From an uncultured Flavobacteriaceae bacterium (GTDB taxonomy: Bacteria; Bacteroidota; Bacteroidia; Flavobacteriales; Flavobacteriaceae): DNA of 64,000 bases. Shown here one piece after another: positions 44,571 through 55,000 of the stretch; positions within the stretch are counted from its first letter, which is position 1, and every line of letters starts with the position of its first letter. Under the pieces are notes generated by a model, which saw only the letters and a list, made by a program, of their open reading frames with translations, did no database searches and was not told where the DNA came from. The stretch spans positions 1,984,001 through 2,048,000 of the forward strand of contig CALSTV010000001.1 in NCBI GenBank assembly GCA_943789365.1, in the 5' to 3' direction. The position numbers and the translations under genes were made by a program.

Positions 44571-47500
44571 TTTGGATTTCCTATAAAATTATTGAGTTCA
44601 ACCTTTATATAATATGCAAAATTGTTAGTGTCGATGCACTGCAACCTGTCTGCAGTGTGATGCACAATTCTGTTGGGTATCACGTCGTTTGCAATGTCTT
44701 TGTTTGGCAAACCATTCACAAAACAATTTTCCATAGCGTCGTTAACACCTACCCATTGATTTAATTGTTGCAAGTCATGTTTAAAATAACCTTTTCGCTC
44801 TTGCCGTACCCCTTTTTCCATAAATAAATGCTCTACCCAAATAATATCTTTGTATTCGTTGTAGTAGGATATTAGAAGTTGAGGTACAGTTATCTCTTCA
44901 ATTCCATTATTGAATAAAAACCCAGTGAGGGTGTTGCCAGATACCTTCACTTCATTCAGCACATTGTTTTTATACAAATCAGCACCCGTCACACTCCCCA
45001 CTGCTTTCAGGTTGAATTTTGTAGGTTTGTGGTGAAACTCAACAGGCGTAAATTCATTTGGATTGAAACCTGTGGGTATACTATCTTTCGTATTTGACCA
45101 GGCAATGCCTTCAAAAAGTATTTTAAAGCTACTCACTTCTTTTGGCATTAGCTTGTGCTTTATGCTGTGCTTAGCGTTGTAGGAAGCCAGTTCGAGGTTG
45201 TCATCATTGTATAGCGTTCCTTTGATAACCACATCGGCAGGCACATTGTCAATATTTTGGATTTCTCCTACAATGGCATATTGCTTTCCATTTTTTACGA
45301 GTCTCGCTGAGAGGATTTCCAAATCGGGAGGTTTTAAAACATCTTCATGATAGGTTTGTTCTGTAGTTACCCTTCTGCGACCATGATTATAGTATTGAGT
45401 CTGGTTGCTCGAAAAAATTTGGTTTGGTGGAAGGTCGAGGTCCAATTTATTCATGTTAATATACCATATCCCCTCTTTTGCAGTTAGGTCATGTTCCGTT
45501 TTTTTGATTATTTTTTCTAAGGGCGTAATCCATTCGGTAGTTACCCAAGCATGTGCAGTAGTCTCATTTTTATAAGTAAATGAAACGGCTATAGAGTCTA
45601 ATTTTGCATACGAACCAAGGACGCCATCAGCCACAGATAATTCCAACATAAATTGAGCTATTTTCATCTTTTTATCCGGATTTATAAGGGCGTGTGCTTT
45701 TTCATAATTTTTAAAATCTAAGGCATTATAATAAGCAGTCACCACATTTTCCGGGCTGTGATGTGAACTGTTTTTGATGTAAAACTCGTAGATTCCAGAT
45801 GCGGTAACCAAAATAACGAACAGCATCCAAAGCTGTAAAGTTTTCAAAAGTTTAGGAGAGAATTCTTTTGCAAAACTATTGTAATAGAGGTAGATAGGGG
45901 GCCGTTTTTCTTTTCTTTTTAAAGTTCGTATCCACAGTTGATTGATGTTGAGTAGCAATACAATAAGCAAACTTAACACAGGAAGAGTGCCCCACATTAT
46001 TTTTTGATAAATGGCCACATCTTCTTTGGCAATTAAAGTGGCAATGGGCGGGACATTTAATTTTTCCCATACCATGATGCCATTTTCTAGCTGTTGAACA
46101 AGTTGCCAACCACAGTAGTATAAAATGGGGTCGTAAAACTTATCATTAGAAAAAATAAATTTCAAGCTGTATTTCTCAGGTACGGTTAAAAATTGTTGCA
46201 AAGAGCCAATGCCTTCAATTCCTTTAAACTTAGAATTTTCAAGCCTTTCGATGGCTCTGGTGGTCAATTCAGGAAGTCTCCGTGCAGAATGGTAATTTCC
46301 ATCCACACTTAAAGCCCTTGTATTTGCAGAAAGCCATGCCATTTGGTCGCCAAAACCTAAAGTTAAATACCTCCATTTGTAATGTTGATCTTGATTTAGG
46401 AAATTTACAATAGGCAGTATTTTTATCTTTTGAGGTTGCGAAGGGCGGAAGTAACCAATATTCAAGGTGAAGATGGTAACAAAAATAAAGATACCAGCAA
46501 AAACACCACCAAAAATGAGATGGTATATCCGACCCATACTTCTTTGCATAAGAAATTTTAAATCGCCTTCCACCAAACGAAGGATGAATTCCCCAAAAAG
46601 AGGGAGTGCCATCAGTGAAGCCCATAACGTAAATCGATCCAACGTGAGAATATTAAAAGCATTCTCTCCCAGTATAAATTTTGGAAGCGGAGTGGTTCCG
46701 CCAGTTCCTAAGAGGATTAGCATAGTAAATGAGAAACCAAAAAAGAGCAATCTTTTGCTAAAATACCGGTAAAAGATGTAGGGGAGTACCATCAATATTA
46801 TTCCCCATGGAATTACAAAAAATATAAATCCGGAAGCAGTATTTTCTAAAAAATTATCTCTCGATCCATGTGGAATTGGAATTTGTGTGATAGGGTTGTT
46901 TTTGGTGTTGATCCAGTAGGGTAAAATGCAAACAATTATTATGACCAGTGCTGCCAAACCAAAACTTACGAAACGTTTGAATAATTGAAGGAAGGTTTGC
47001 ACAAACAGTCGTATGGTTACCTTTTTATACTCTTTAACTTTGTCTGTTGCCGTGTCAAGTATAACCGTTCCCATCAATGGAAAAATAAAAAAGAGCATTC
47101 CAAATATAAGCGTCACATGATGCGAACACACCATAACGGCCATTAAGGCTATTGCTTTAAATTTTGATGTTCCGTTCTTCAACCAACAATAAATTTCTGG
47201 GAGTGCATGTAACAATAGAGAAGCCCCGATGATACTTGGTAACTGTCCAAATAAATGCAAAGCCTCAATAAATGAAGAAGAAAATACAGCGAGAATTGCG
47301 GCGTAGCCAGCAGTTTTTCTCGAACTGGTAATAAGAAGAGAAAATCGGTAAACACCGGTTATAAAAAGCACAATTGCGCACAGGGCAACTGTAAAAAGAC
47401 CAAACTTCAGGCCACCTAAGCTAGATAGTATTGCAATAACTTGATGTACCAGGGGAGGGTAACTCATTACCGTAAAGCCGGTATACCATTTGTAATTCCA

Positions 47501-47653
47501 GGGTTCGAACCAGTTGTTAGTATAATGTTCTGCAAAAAATAAATGAATCAAAGCATCGTAGCTCCTTTCCAAAGTAAAGAAGATAGCAGTGCCATGAAAT
47601 AGAATTCCAATGACCAAAGCAATGACTAGATGTTTATTCGATTTGTTTTTCAT
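44567..47653 (-). CDS. large GT-C-type membrane protein (PTPS-related domain) with periplasmic tail
   Basis: 1028 residues. About 11-13 membrane helices in residues 8-400 with SYDALIHLFFAEHY (an Asp-containing first loop as in GT-C enzymes) and MSYPPLVHQ match the PTPS-related membrane domain. A further pair of helices lies near 550 and 615. Then come an NTF2-like segment (about 640-740) and a FxLYD-type domain (about 770-860, ILSARLVKNGKQYAIVGEI). Predicted role: lipid-linked sugar transfer on the periplasmic face. It heads the minus-strand trio with a 4-bp overlap to the next gene. Confidence 0.82.
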   Translation of the reverse strand: MKNKSNKHLVIALVIGILFHGTAIFFTLERSYDALIHLFFAEHYTNNWFEPWNYKWYTGFTVMSYPPLVHQVIAILSSLGGLKFGLFTVALCAIVLFITGVYRFSLLITSSRKTAGYAAILAVFSSSFIEALHLFGQLPSIIGASLLLHALPEIYCWLKNGTSKFKAIALMAVMVCSHHVTLIFGMLFFIFPLMGTVILDTATDKVKEYKKVTIRLFVQTFLQLFKRFVSFGLAALVIIIVCILPYWINTKNNPITQIPIPHGSRDNFLENTASGFIFFVIPWGIILMVLPYIFYRYFSKRLLFFGFSFTMLILLGTGGTTPLPKFILGENAFNILTLDRFTLWASLMALPLFGEFILRLVEGDLKFLMQRSMGRIYHLIFGGVFAGIFIFVTIFTLNIGYFRPSQPQKIKILPIVNFLNQDQHYKWRYLTLGFGDQMAWLSANTRALSVDGNYHSARRLPELTTRAIERLENSKFKGIEGIGSLQQFLTVPEKYSLKFIFSNDKFYDPILYYCGWQLVQQLENGIMVWEKLNVPPIATLIAKEDVAIYQKIMWGTLPVLSLLIVLLLNINQLWIRTLKRKEKRPPIYLYYNSFAKEFSPKLLKTLQLWMLFVILVTASGIYEFYIKNSSHHSPENVVTAYYNALDFKNYEKAHALINPDKKMKIAQFMLELSVADGVLGSYAKLDSIAVSFTYKNETTAHAWVTTEWITPLEKIIKKTEHDLTAKEGIWYINMNKLDLDLPPNQIFSSNQTQYYNHGRRRVTTEQTYHEDVLKPPDLEILSARLVKNGKQYAIVGEIQNIDNVPADVVIKGTLYNDDNLELASYNAKHSIKHKLMPKEVSSFKILFEGIAWSNTKDSIPTGFNPNEFTPVEFHHKPTKFNLKAVGSVTGADLYKNNVLNEVKVSGNTLTGFLFNNGIEEITVPQLLISYYNEYKDIIWVEHLFMEKGVRQERKGYFKHDLQQLNQWVGVNDAMENCFVNGLPNKDIANDVIPNRIVHHTADRLQCIDTNNFAYYIKVELNNFIGNPK

Positions 47654-47826
47654 AAAAACGTGTTTTTCTCTTGCTGTGAATGCTCTTTTTTAAAATTAAA
47701 TGATTCTTCTCAGAACTGGTCTTACGGAAAATGAGTTTCATCTATTGAAATGGTTGTTTCATCGAAGTTGACGTGTAGAAATCTCCTCTATAATCTAATT
47801 TAGAATTATAATTTATATAAATACGT

Positions 47827-48288
47827 ATGAAAATTGGAGTGATTCTTCCCTGTTATAATGAGGCTACACATATGAATGTAGCCGCATTTCTGTATTTCCT
47901 AAAACACCATTCAAAATTTTATTTGTGTTTTGTTAACAATGGAAGTACCGACACAACACTGTCAATATTGGAAGCGGTTAAAAATAGCGCACCTTACAAA
48001 GTAAGTATTCTTGATATAAAAAAGGAAAAAAGTAAAGTTGTGGTGATACGTGCAGGGATTCGATACCTCAATTCGAGAGTAGATGTAGCTGCAATTCAGG
48101 TAGTTGATATTGATTTCTCAATGAAGTATCCCGAGTTGAAATCTGTTTTCTTCAATATTCTAGAAGATAATGTCGGAAAAAAATACCCGAAGACCTATGG
48201 TTTGAGTCTGTTAGAAAAGCGAATATTGGGGAAAAAGGGCATGAACCTATTTCTTTTAATGGCTGTTATAAAATCGATGTATATATAA
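47827..48288 (+). pseudogene. truncated GT2-like glycosyltransferase remnant
   Basis: 153 residues, about half a GT2 domain. VILPCYNEATH and FVNNGSTDTTLSIL align with the GT2 gene at 38360, but the DxD region reads DIDFSMKYPE instead of DADLSTDFKD and the acceptor domain is missing. A degraded copy is the simplest reading; a short functional variant cannot be excluded. Confidence 0.6.
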
Positions 48289-48298
48289 ATACAGTATT

Positions 48299-48364
48299 AA
48301 GGAGGCCGAATACATTGGGTATGCGTAGTAGAAGTCAATTCTCGGCCAAAGATAACAGCCTCCT
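48299..48364. terminator. branched hairpin between GT2 remnant and nrdD
   Basis: Outer arms AAGGAGGC and GCCTCCTT enclose a second pair (CCGA with TCGG) and a small ATAC-ATTGG-GTAT hairpin. Only weak T-runs follow, so it may be a terminator or another structured RNA in the nrdD 3' region. Confidence 0.45.
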
Positions 48365-48371
48365 TGTTTAG

Positions 48372-50189
48372 CTAAGCTAGTATTACTTTTTTGTCACTTC
48401 TGTTCATTGATTTTTCTTGAAGATGATAATGTCTCAGTTCATGTTCTTTCTGTCTGTCGGAACTAAAACTAGCCACACGTTTTAGGTAGCCAATTACGCG
48501 AGTAGCATGATCGATATCAGTACTACCACATTTTTCACAAGCAAACGCTGTTTTTTTATCGATATGCTGACAACTGTTGCAGATCGTAATTTTTATATTA
48601 AAACAGAAGTAGTTACAACCTGCTTTTGCCGTAGCGTGAATCAATTTGATAAAACCTTCTTTGTTTGGAGCTTCTTCTAAGTTGAGATGTAGGGCTGAAC
48701 CGCCATCTAAATATTGAATCATTTCGTTACCGTGTAAGATAATTTTATCCAAAGAATTGATGGCATTGTCTTCAACGGCATAGAAATAAGAATTGTAGCA
48801 ATCTCGAGAGACTTTAAGACCTTCTTGTTGGTCCCATTTCGAGTTTTTGACTCCTAAATTTTCGGCGGGTACAAATTCGGTATTAAACAGGTAGCCATAG
48901 GTAGTTTTGGCTTTTTTGTTTTCATCATAGATTGCTTTTAGGTAGTGGTTTACAAAAGCTTTGTATTCGCTATTATTGTTGGCGGTGATTCCTCGACTTT
49001 CTGCCGCTTCTACCATCCCATTAATTCCAATTGTTAAAAATTGCTTGTCTAAACTTATATAACCTGCATCGTAAACAGGGAGCAATCCAGCTTTTTTGTA
49101 TTCTTCGATCAGGGTTCTATACGCCACCTGATATTTGTGTATTTTTTGAACTTCGCTAACGATATCTGCATTTTTTTGCACCAAACGGTTCATATTTAAA
49201 GTGATTACATTAATAGATCCGGTGGCAACACCACCAGCACCTAGAGAATAGCTAAAAGTGTTATCGCTAATTTCGTTGCGCAAACGACAGCACGAAGCCA
49301 GGCTGTCAGCATTCTCGGACTGGTATATAAAGAAGGAGTTCCCTTCACTCAACTCTTGAGCGCAGAGTTCTGTAAAAGAAGTATCTACCGGAACCCCCTC
49401 TTTGGTTAACATGGCTGCAGTAACTACAGGAAAGGTTAACACAGCTTTGGTGCGTTCTTCATTAAACCACTTGAGAAAGAACGCTTGTAGTTTTTGTACG
49501 CTTTTCCACGTCGGTTTTACCATGTCAGGAAAAACAAAATCGCCAAACATACTTTCAAAATAAGCTTCATCGTACAGTGAAATGTTCCAAAATACGGATT
49601 GGTACCCTCTGGCTGCTGCTGGCTGATTGATGGCGTAAACCACATGTTGAAGGTGGTTTTTAATGGTGTCTGTATTGGTTTCCAAATAATTGTCTCCATA
49701 ATCCTTGGCGGCAAAATGATCGAAATACATTAAAAACTCAACGGTTGCTAAGGCACCAGCAAACTGTGAGCTGATGGCAAATACCAGGTTCACAAACTCA
49801 CCACAAAAACTTTCCAAATGCTGAGGAGCGAGGCTTTCACCACCCAATTTTGTGAGGCCATCAAATAAAAACGGATACATGCTAATAGAAACACAATACG
49901 GTTTTAAAGAGGTTTCATCGTGTACATAGATTTCATGCGATTCTATTTGACGAATGTATTCTTGTGCCAGTTCTTCTCCAAAAAGTTCGGCTATTTTACG
50001 GCGAATCAAAGCTCTGTTTACTTGAATATTGATGTCTTTATTCAATTCGGCTTCCATGGTGGCTATGTTTTTGGAAGTTACATTGGCGTTGGCGTCTACC
50101 TTAGAACCATCGGCAGCATTTGAGGAATTGATGTATTGGTCTATAAAGTCGATTTTTTTTGAAACTTGGGCGTCAGATAGTCGTATCAT
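48372..50189 (-). CDS. nrdD: anaerobic ribonucleoside-triphosphate reductase
   Basis: 605 residues, class III RNR. The glycyl radical site is G567 (RVIGYLKR), preceded by a zinc site of two CxxC pairs (C537/C540, C551/C554). No N-terminal ATP-cone is evident, and the length matches cone-less forms. It makes dNTPs without oxygen. The activase gene nrdG overlaps its start by 17 bp. Confidence 0.96.
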   Translation of the reverse strand: MIRLSDAQVSKKIDFIDQYINSSNAADGSKVDANANVTSKNIATMEAELNKDINIQVNRALIRRKIAELFGEELAQEYIRQIESHEIYVHDETSLKPYCVSISMYPFLFDGLTKLGGESLAPQHLESFCGEFVNLVFAISSQFAGALATVEFLMYFDHFAAKDYGDNYLETNTDTIKNHLQHVVYAINQPAAARGYQSVFWNISLYDEAYFESMFGDFVFPDMVKPTWKSVQKLQAFFLKWFNEERTKAVLTFPVVTAAMLTKEGVPVDTSFTELCAQELSEGNSFFIYQSENADSLASCCRLRNEISDNTFSYSLGAGGVATGSINVITLNMNRLVQKNADIVSEVQKIHKYQVAYRTLIEEYKKAGLLPVYDAGYISLDKQFLTIGINGMVEAAESRGITANNNSEYKAFVNHYLKAIYDENKKAKTTYGYLFNTEFVPAENLGVKNSKWDQQEGLKVSRDCYNSYFYAVEDNAINSLDKIILHGNEMIQYLDGGSALHLNLEEAPNKEGFIKLIHATAKAGCNYFCFNIKITICNSCQHIDKKTAFACEKCGSTDIDHATRVIGYLKRVASFSSDRQKEHELRHYHLQEKSMNRSDKKVILA

Positions 50190-50643
50190 TTTGTTTGGGT
50201 TTTATAAATAGTTTGTTTTGTGTTTTGTTTGTGGCTACTTCAATAAATTTCTGGTTGGTGGTTGTAGCATCTAGCCCTCCTAGCTTTGGAATCCACCTAC
50301 CGGTTTTCAACCAGGTCAATTCTTTTCGAATCGTGTCAGAAATACAGTCTTCCCCTGTATATAAACAGGTTTTGTACCCCATTTTTTTGCCCATTCGCAA
50401 ATATTCGACGAGCTCTGATTCATGCCATTCTCCACCCATAAAAAGGAGGCAGCTGGCATAGTCTTGATAGGTTTTTAATTTGTTGAGCAGGCGCTCTTTC
50501 GTGAGTAATAGGCCCTGCTTTTCCTTCCATAAAAATGGAGAATGACAGCCCGAACAACGCAGTTTACAACCACTAATAGAGAAGCATAAACTCAATTCTC
50601 CTGGGACTTCCTGATGTACGATTTGAAAATTTTGGCAATACAT
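50173..50643 (-). CDS. nrdG: anaerobic RNR activating protein (radical SAM)
   Basis: 156 residues, short radical SAM protein with the cluster motif CKLRCSGCH (CxxxCxxC, residues 26-33) and a following HSPFLW and LLFMGGEW segment. It generates the glycyl radical in NrdD using S-adenosylmethionine. Overlap with nrdD gives coupled expression. The start codon is 190 bp from the heptamer array. Confidence 0.95.
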   Translation of the reverse strand: MYCQNFQIVHQEVPGELSLCFSISGCKLRCSGCHSPFLWKEKQGLLLTKERLLNKLKTYQDYASCLLFMGGEWHESELVEYLRMGKKMGYKTCLYTGEDCISDTIRKELTWLKTGRWIPKLGGLDATTTNQKFIEVATNKTQNKLFIKPKQNDTTI

Positions 50644-50834
50644 AATATAAAAAGACTAAATTATCTTTTATAAAAGTATTGTAATTATTAAGTCGGGATG
50701 GAAGGGATGGAAAAGAGTTATTAAGAATGTTATTAACAGGGGGGAGTATAGCGTACTTAGTAGTAAGTACAGAGTACTGGGTACCGGATACTGGATACTG
50801 TGTTTGGAGTTTGAGATTTTCTAATTTTGCGACC

Positions 50835-51712
50835 TGCTTCCTGCTTTCAGTTTCCTGCTTTCAGCTTCCTGCTGCCTGCTCCTGCTTCCTGCTACCTGCT
50901 TCCTGCTTTCAGCTTCCTGCTTTCAGCTTCCTGCTTTCAGCTTCCTGCTGCCTGCTACCTGCTTCCTGCTTTCAGCTTCCTGCTCCTGCTTCCTGCTTCC
51001 TGCTTCCTGCTTCCTGCTTTCAGCTTCCAGCTTTCAGCTTCCTGCTTCCTGCTACCTGCTTCCTGCTTTCAGCTTCCTGCTTCCTGCTTCCAGCTTCCTG
51101 CTTCCTGCTCCTGCTTCCTGCTCCTGCTCCTGCTTCCTGCTCCTGCTCCTGCTTCCTGCTTCCTGCTTTCAGCTTCCTGCTTCAGCTTCCTGCTTTCAGC
51201 TTCCTGCTTCCTGCTTTCAGCTTCCTGCTTTCAGCTTCCTGCTTCCTGCTTTCAGCTTCCTGCTTTCAGCTTCCTGCTGCCTGCTTTCAGCTTCCTGCTT
51301 TCAGCTTCCTGCTTTCAGCTTCCTGCTTCCTGCTTTCAGCTTCCTGCTTCCTGCTTTCAGCTTCCTGCTTTCAGCTTCCTGCTTCAGCTTCCTGCTTTCA
51401 GCTTTCAGCTTCCTGCTTCCTGCTTTCAGCTTCCTGCTTTCAGCTTCCTGCTGCCTGCTTTCAGCTTCCTGCTTTCAGCTTCCTGCTTCCTGCTTTCAGC
51501 TTCCTGCTTTCAGCTTCCTGCTGCCTGCTTTCAGCTTCGCTTCCTGCTTCCTGCTTTCAGCTTCCTGCTTTCAGCTTCCTGCTGCCTGCTTTCAGCTTCC
51601 TGCTTCCTGCTTCCTGCTCCTGCTTTCAGCTTCCTGCTTTCAGCTTCCTGCTTGCCTGCTTTCAGCTTCCTGCTGCCTGCTTCCTGCCACCTGCCACCTG
51701 CTTCCAGCCACT
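50835..51712. repeat. 878-bp heptanucleotide array (TGCTTCC / TGCTTTC / AGCTTCC words)
   Basis: About 125 consecutive words of mostly 7 bp: TGCTTCC, TGCTTTC, AGCTTCC, with rarer TGCTGCC, TGCTACC, AGCTTTC, TGCCACC and a 6-bp TGCTCC. Phase is interrupted only at the 6-bp words and a few slips. Because 7 is not a multiple of 3 and no word combination makes a forward stop, two forward frames stay open for 300 codons or more; they encode Ser/Leu/Cys/Phe repeats and are not genes. One strand is pyrimidine-rich. Confidence 0.93.
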
Positions 51713-51735
51713 CCACTCCCCTCTCCATATTTTAA

Positions 51736-52015
51736 CATTGTCTATACATCTAATAATATCCTCTTTGTTTATAGGTTCTGCAAGGCTTTTAGGTTTCGAA
51801 TTTCGGATGTTTGTTTCGCTATCGGTTGGTTTTGTGTTAACAAATGTTTACTTTTGAGTCTGAAAAATTGAAATAAATAACCTACGTTGCCCTCGAATCA
51901 TAGGTTCATTAAAGTTGTAAAAACCAATTGTTTTGGGGGCTCGTAGTTTATAATCAACGCCGCTCACTTCTTAGATGTTTTTTATTTCATTCCGTAAAAT
52001 AAAAAATGCACATTT
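51736..52015 (+). promoter_or_regulatory. rhs leader region with candidate promoter
   Basis: 280 bp between array and rhs. TACTTTTG at 51849-51856 matches the -7 consensus, and TTGG at 51826 lies about 20 bp upstream as a weak -33 box. This would give a leader of about 150 nt. No other element was recognised. Confidence 0.45.
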
Positions 52016-55000
52016 ATGAAAAAGCAACTTCAACTTATTGTGTACACAAGCCTATGTGTATTCAGCGGCTATGCACAGGTTATACCAAACTTGCCTGTAC
52101 CTGATATTGAGCACCCATCAGATCCGTTACCTACGAGCACGTATTACTATAAAGATCTTGATTCGGATAGCTTTGGAGATGCAAGTACTCAAGTGCTGTC
52201 TCCAAATGGAATGCTTCCCTCATTAGATTCCTATTGGGTACAGAACGGACTGGATTGTGATGATACAGATGCCAATGTGTTTCCAGGGCAAGGCTGTGAT
52301 GATTTGCATTTGAGCAATGAAAACTACATTCATGAAATCACCTATACTTCAACGGGTACAGAGGAGGAAATAAGCCATTTAGAAGTAGACAGCGAGGTAT
52401 CTTCAGGCGTTATTTCTGCCACCAAATCAGTTATCTTAAAACCCGGTTTTCGTAGCACCGGTAATGTCATCATCAAAATTGACCCGGATAGTAAAATCAG
52501 CCAACCCGCCACTACACGGGAAACAGTAACCTATTTTAACGGACTGGGTAAGCCCATACAGGAAATAGCCGTACAAATGAGTCCTGCAGGAAAAGACATC
52601 ATACAGCATATTGAATATGATGCCTTTGGAAGAACCGCTCAGAAATACCTGCCCTTTGCAAGCAATCAAACTACAGGGGCACTGCTGCCAGATGCAAAAA
52701 CAGCCACCCTTTCTTATTATCAATCCACTTATAACGATGCCAAACCCTATACTGAAACCATTTTCGAGGCCTCTCCAATGCATCAAATCACGGAAGAAGT
52801 AGGAATAGGACAAGATTTTACCCAAAGCAACGGACGAACCTATAAAACCATCATTGAAACCAACAACCAAACCGACAAGCGCGTTAAAAAGTTTGACATT
52901 CAGAAGCTAAACGGATACTACCAGTTGCAGTCCTCATTCAGTCATTATGAAAACGGAACCTTACTCGTACAAACCACAAAAGACCAAAACTGGCTGCCCG
53001 AGCACGGCAATAGAGGAACCTCGGAAAGCTATAAAGATAAAAACGGAAGACTGGTATTGGAACGTGTTTATGACGACTCAGAAAACGAATTGAACACCTA
53101 TTATATTTATGATCCGCTCGGAAATTTAACTTTTGTGATTCCCCCTATAGCCGAAACCAGGGTTGTTTCTATTGGAGAAGGAGGAAATGATAATCCGGCA
53201 GATACACGGGAAACTATTTCAGGGACTGCACTTTTTCCCTACCAAGGTGCTGTAATTGGTAATTTGTCTATAGAGATTCAGGACGTGGGCTTGAATAGCT
53301 ACGATTATAACCTTGACTTTTCTATTAGGCAACTCCAAAACAATTTACGTCCGGGGAAATTGATGGATCTGCCTCATGGAGATTATTTGCCAAATAGGGA
53401 ATTGTTTCGAATAAGAACAGAACAACAAAAAGAATGGGGAGAAACAGAAGGGTGTTTTATTGTTGAAATTTACAATGGAGCATTGATAATAGAACAAGAT
53501 CTATCCCAAATTTGCAGCGACTTTCCCACAGAATTGGATTGTCTTTTTTACTATGCATCTGTATTTCCGGACTTATTTTATGTAGAAGGCATTGAAACAT
53601 CAGAAAGCGTTTTGTTTACCATAAACAACACAGTCAATCAGCAGGCAATCAACAATTTATGTTACCAATACCGCTACGATGATTGGAACCGACTGATAGA
53701 AAAAAAACTGCCCGGAAAACAGTGGGAATATATTGTATATGACAGTCACGACCGTCCCATTCTTTCACAAGACGGAAGCTTAAGGGCAGACAACCTATGG
53801 GCTTTTTCCAAATACGACGTCTATGGCAGAGATATCTACTCTGGGCTCTATACCAACAGTAGTGATAGAGCAACTTTACAGACCACCGTAGATAATTTTA
53901 CGAACTCCCAAAATCCCAACAACTCAGAAGAAAGAAGTACTGTTACCAGGGGTGTCGGTCAAGTGGCTCTTAATTACAACAATACCGCTTTTCCAACCAC
54001 CGGAGTCACCAAAGTACTCGCAGTCAATTACTACGACAATTACAATTTTACCGATACCGACAAACCCGCAATACCAGATGCGGTGGAAGGACAGACGGTA
54101 ACCCAAAGAACCAACGGCCTGCATACCGCCTCCTGGGTAAAAACGCTGGGCAGAACTTCTTGGTCAAAAAACTACTTTGTGTACGATGAAAAAGCGCGGG
54201 AAATAAAAATCATCGCTAAAAACCACCTGGGAGGTTCCACCGAAATTGCGAGTGAACTCGATTTCAGGGGCAACCTGCTCAAAGCAACCACCACTCATAC
54301 CAAAGAAGCCGATGCTACCCCCATAGTCATTATTGATGAATTTAGTTACGACCCTCAGGAGCGATTGCTGCAACACCAACAACAAATAAACGACCTGCCC
54401 GTAGAAAGCATTGCCCACTATGAATACGATGCGCTGGGTACTCAAATTCAGAAAAAAGTGGGTGGACAAACCACTGCCCTACAAACCATAGACTATAGCT
54501 ACACTATACAGGGAGCTCTTAAGGAAATAAACAGCGTACAAAACGCACTGAGCAACACAGCCGACAACGATTTGTTTGCCTACAAACTCAATTATCACAA
54601 CGCCGTTGAAGGCACTGCAAGTGCCGCAGCTTTGTATAACGGAGGTATTTCTCAAAGTATTTGGCGCGCTGCCATTGCCGATGAAAAACAAAGCTATGCC
54701 TACCGTTTTGACAAGCTCAACCGCCTGATAGCTGCAGAGTACCGCAGCGGAAGCACCTTGGCAAACGATACTGAGAAGTTCAAATTGGAAGGACTTACCT
54801 ACGATGCCGCTGGTAATATAAAAACCTTACAACGCACCGGAACCGAAGGCAGCATAGACAATTTGAATTTTGACCATAGCGACTCCGATGGCAACGAAAC
54901 CAACCAACTCTATGACATCACAGATACTTCCGGAAATACAGAAGGCTATACCGACACCCATCCTTCCGGAGACAATTACAGCTACGACAACGAGGGACGT

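Noticed and set aside
50835-51712. CRISPR array
   Set aside because: Words are 7 bp with no unique spacers and no cas genes nearby.
50727-51857. Two long overlapping open frames (376 and 302 codons) and a minus-strand frame inside the heptamer array
   Set aside because: They arise because the 7-bp words contain no stops in forward frames; the products are only cycled Ser/Leu/Cys/Phe repeats and both frames encode the same peptides.
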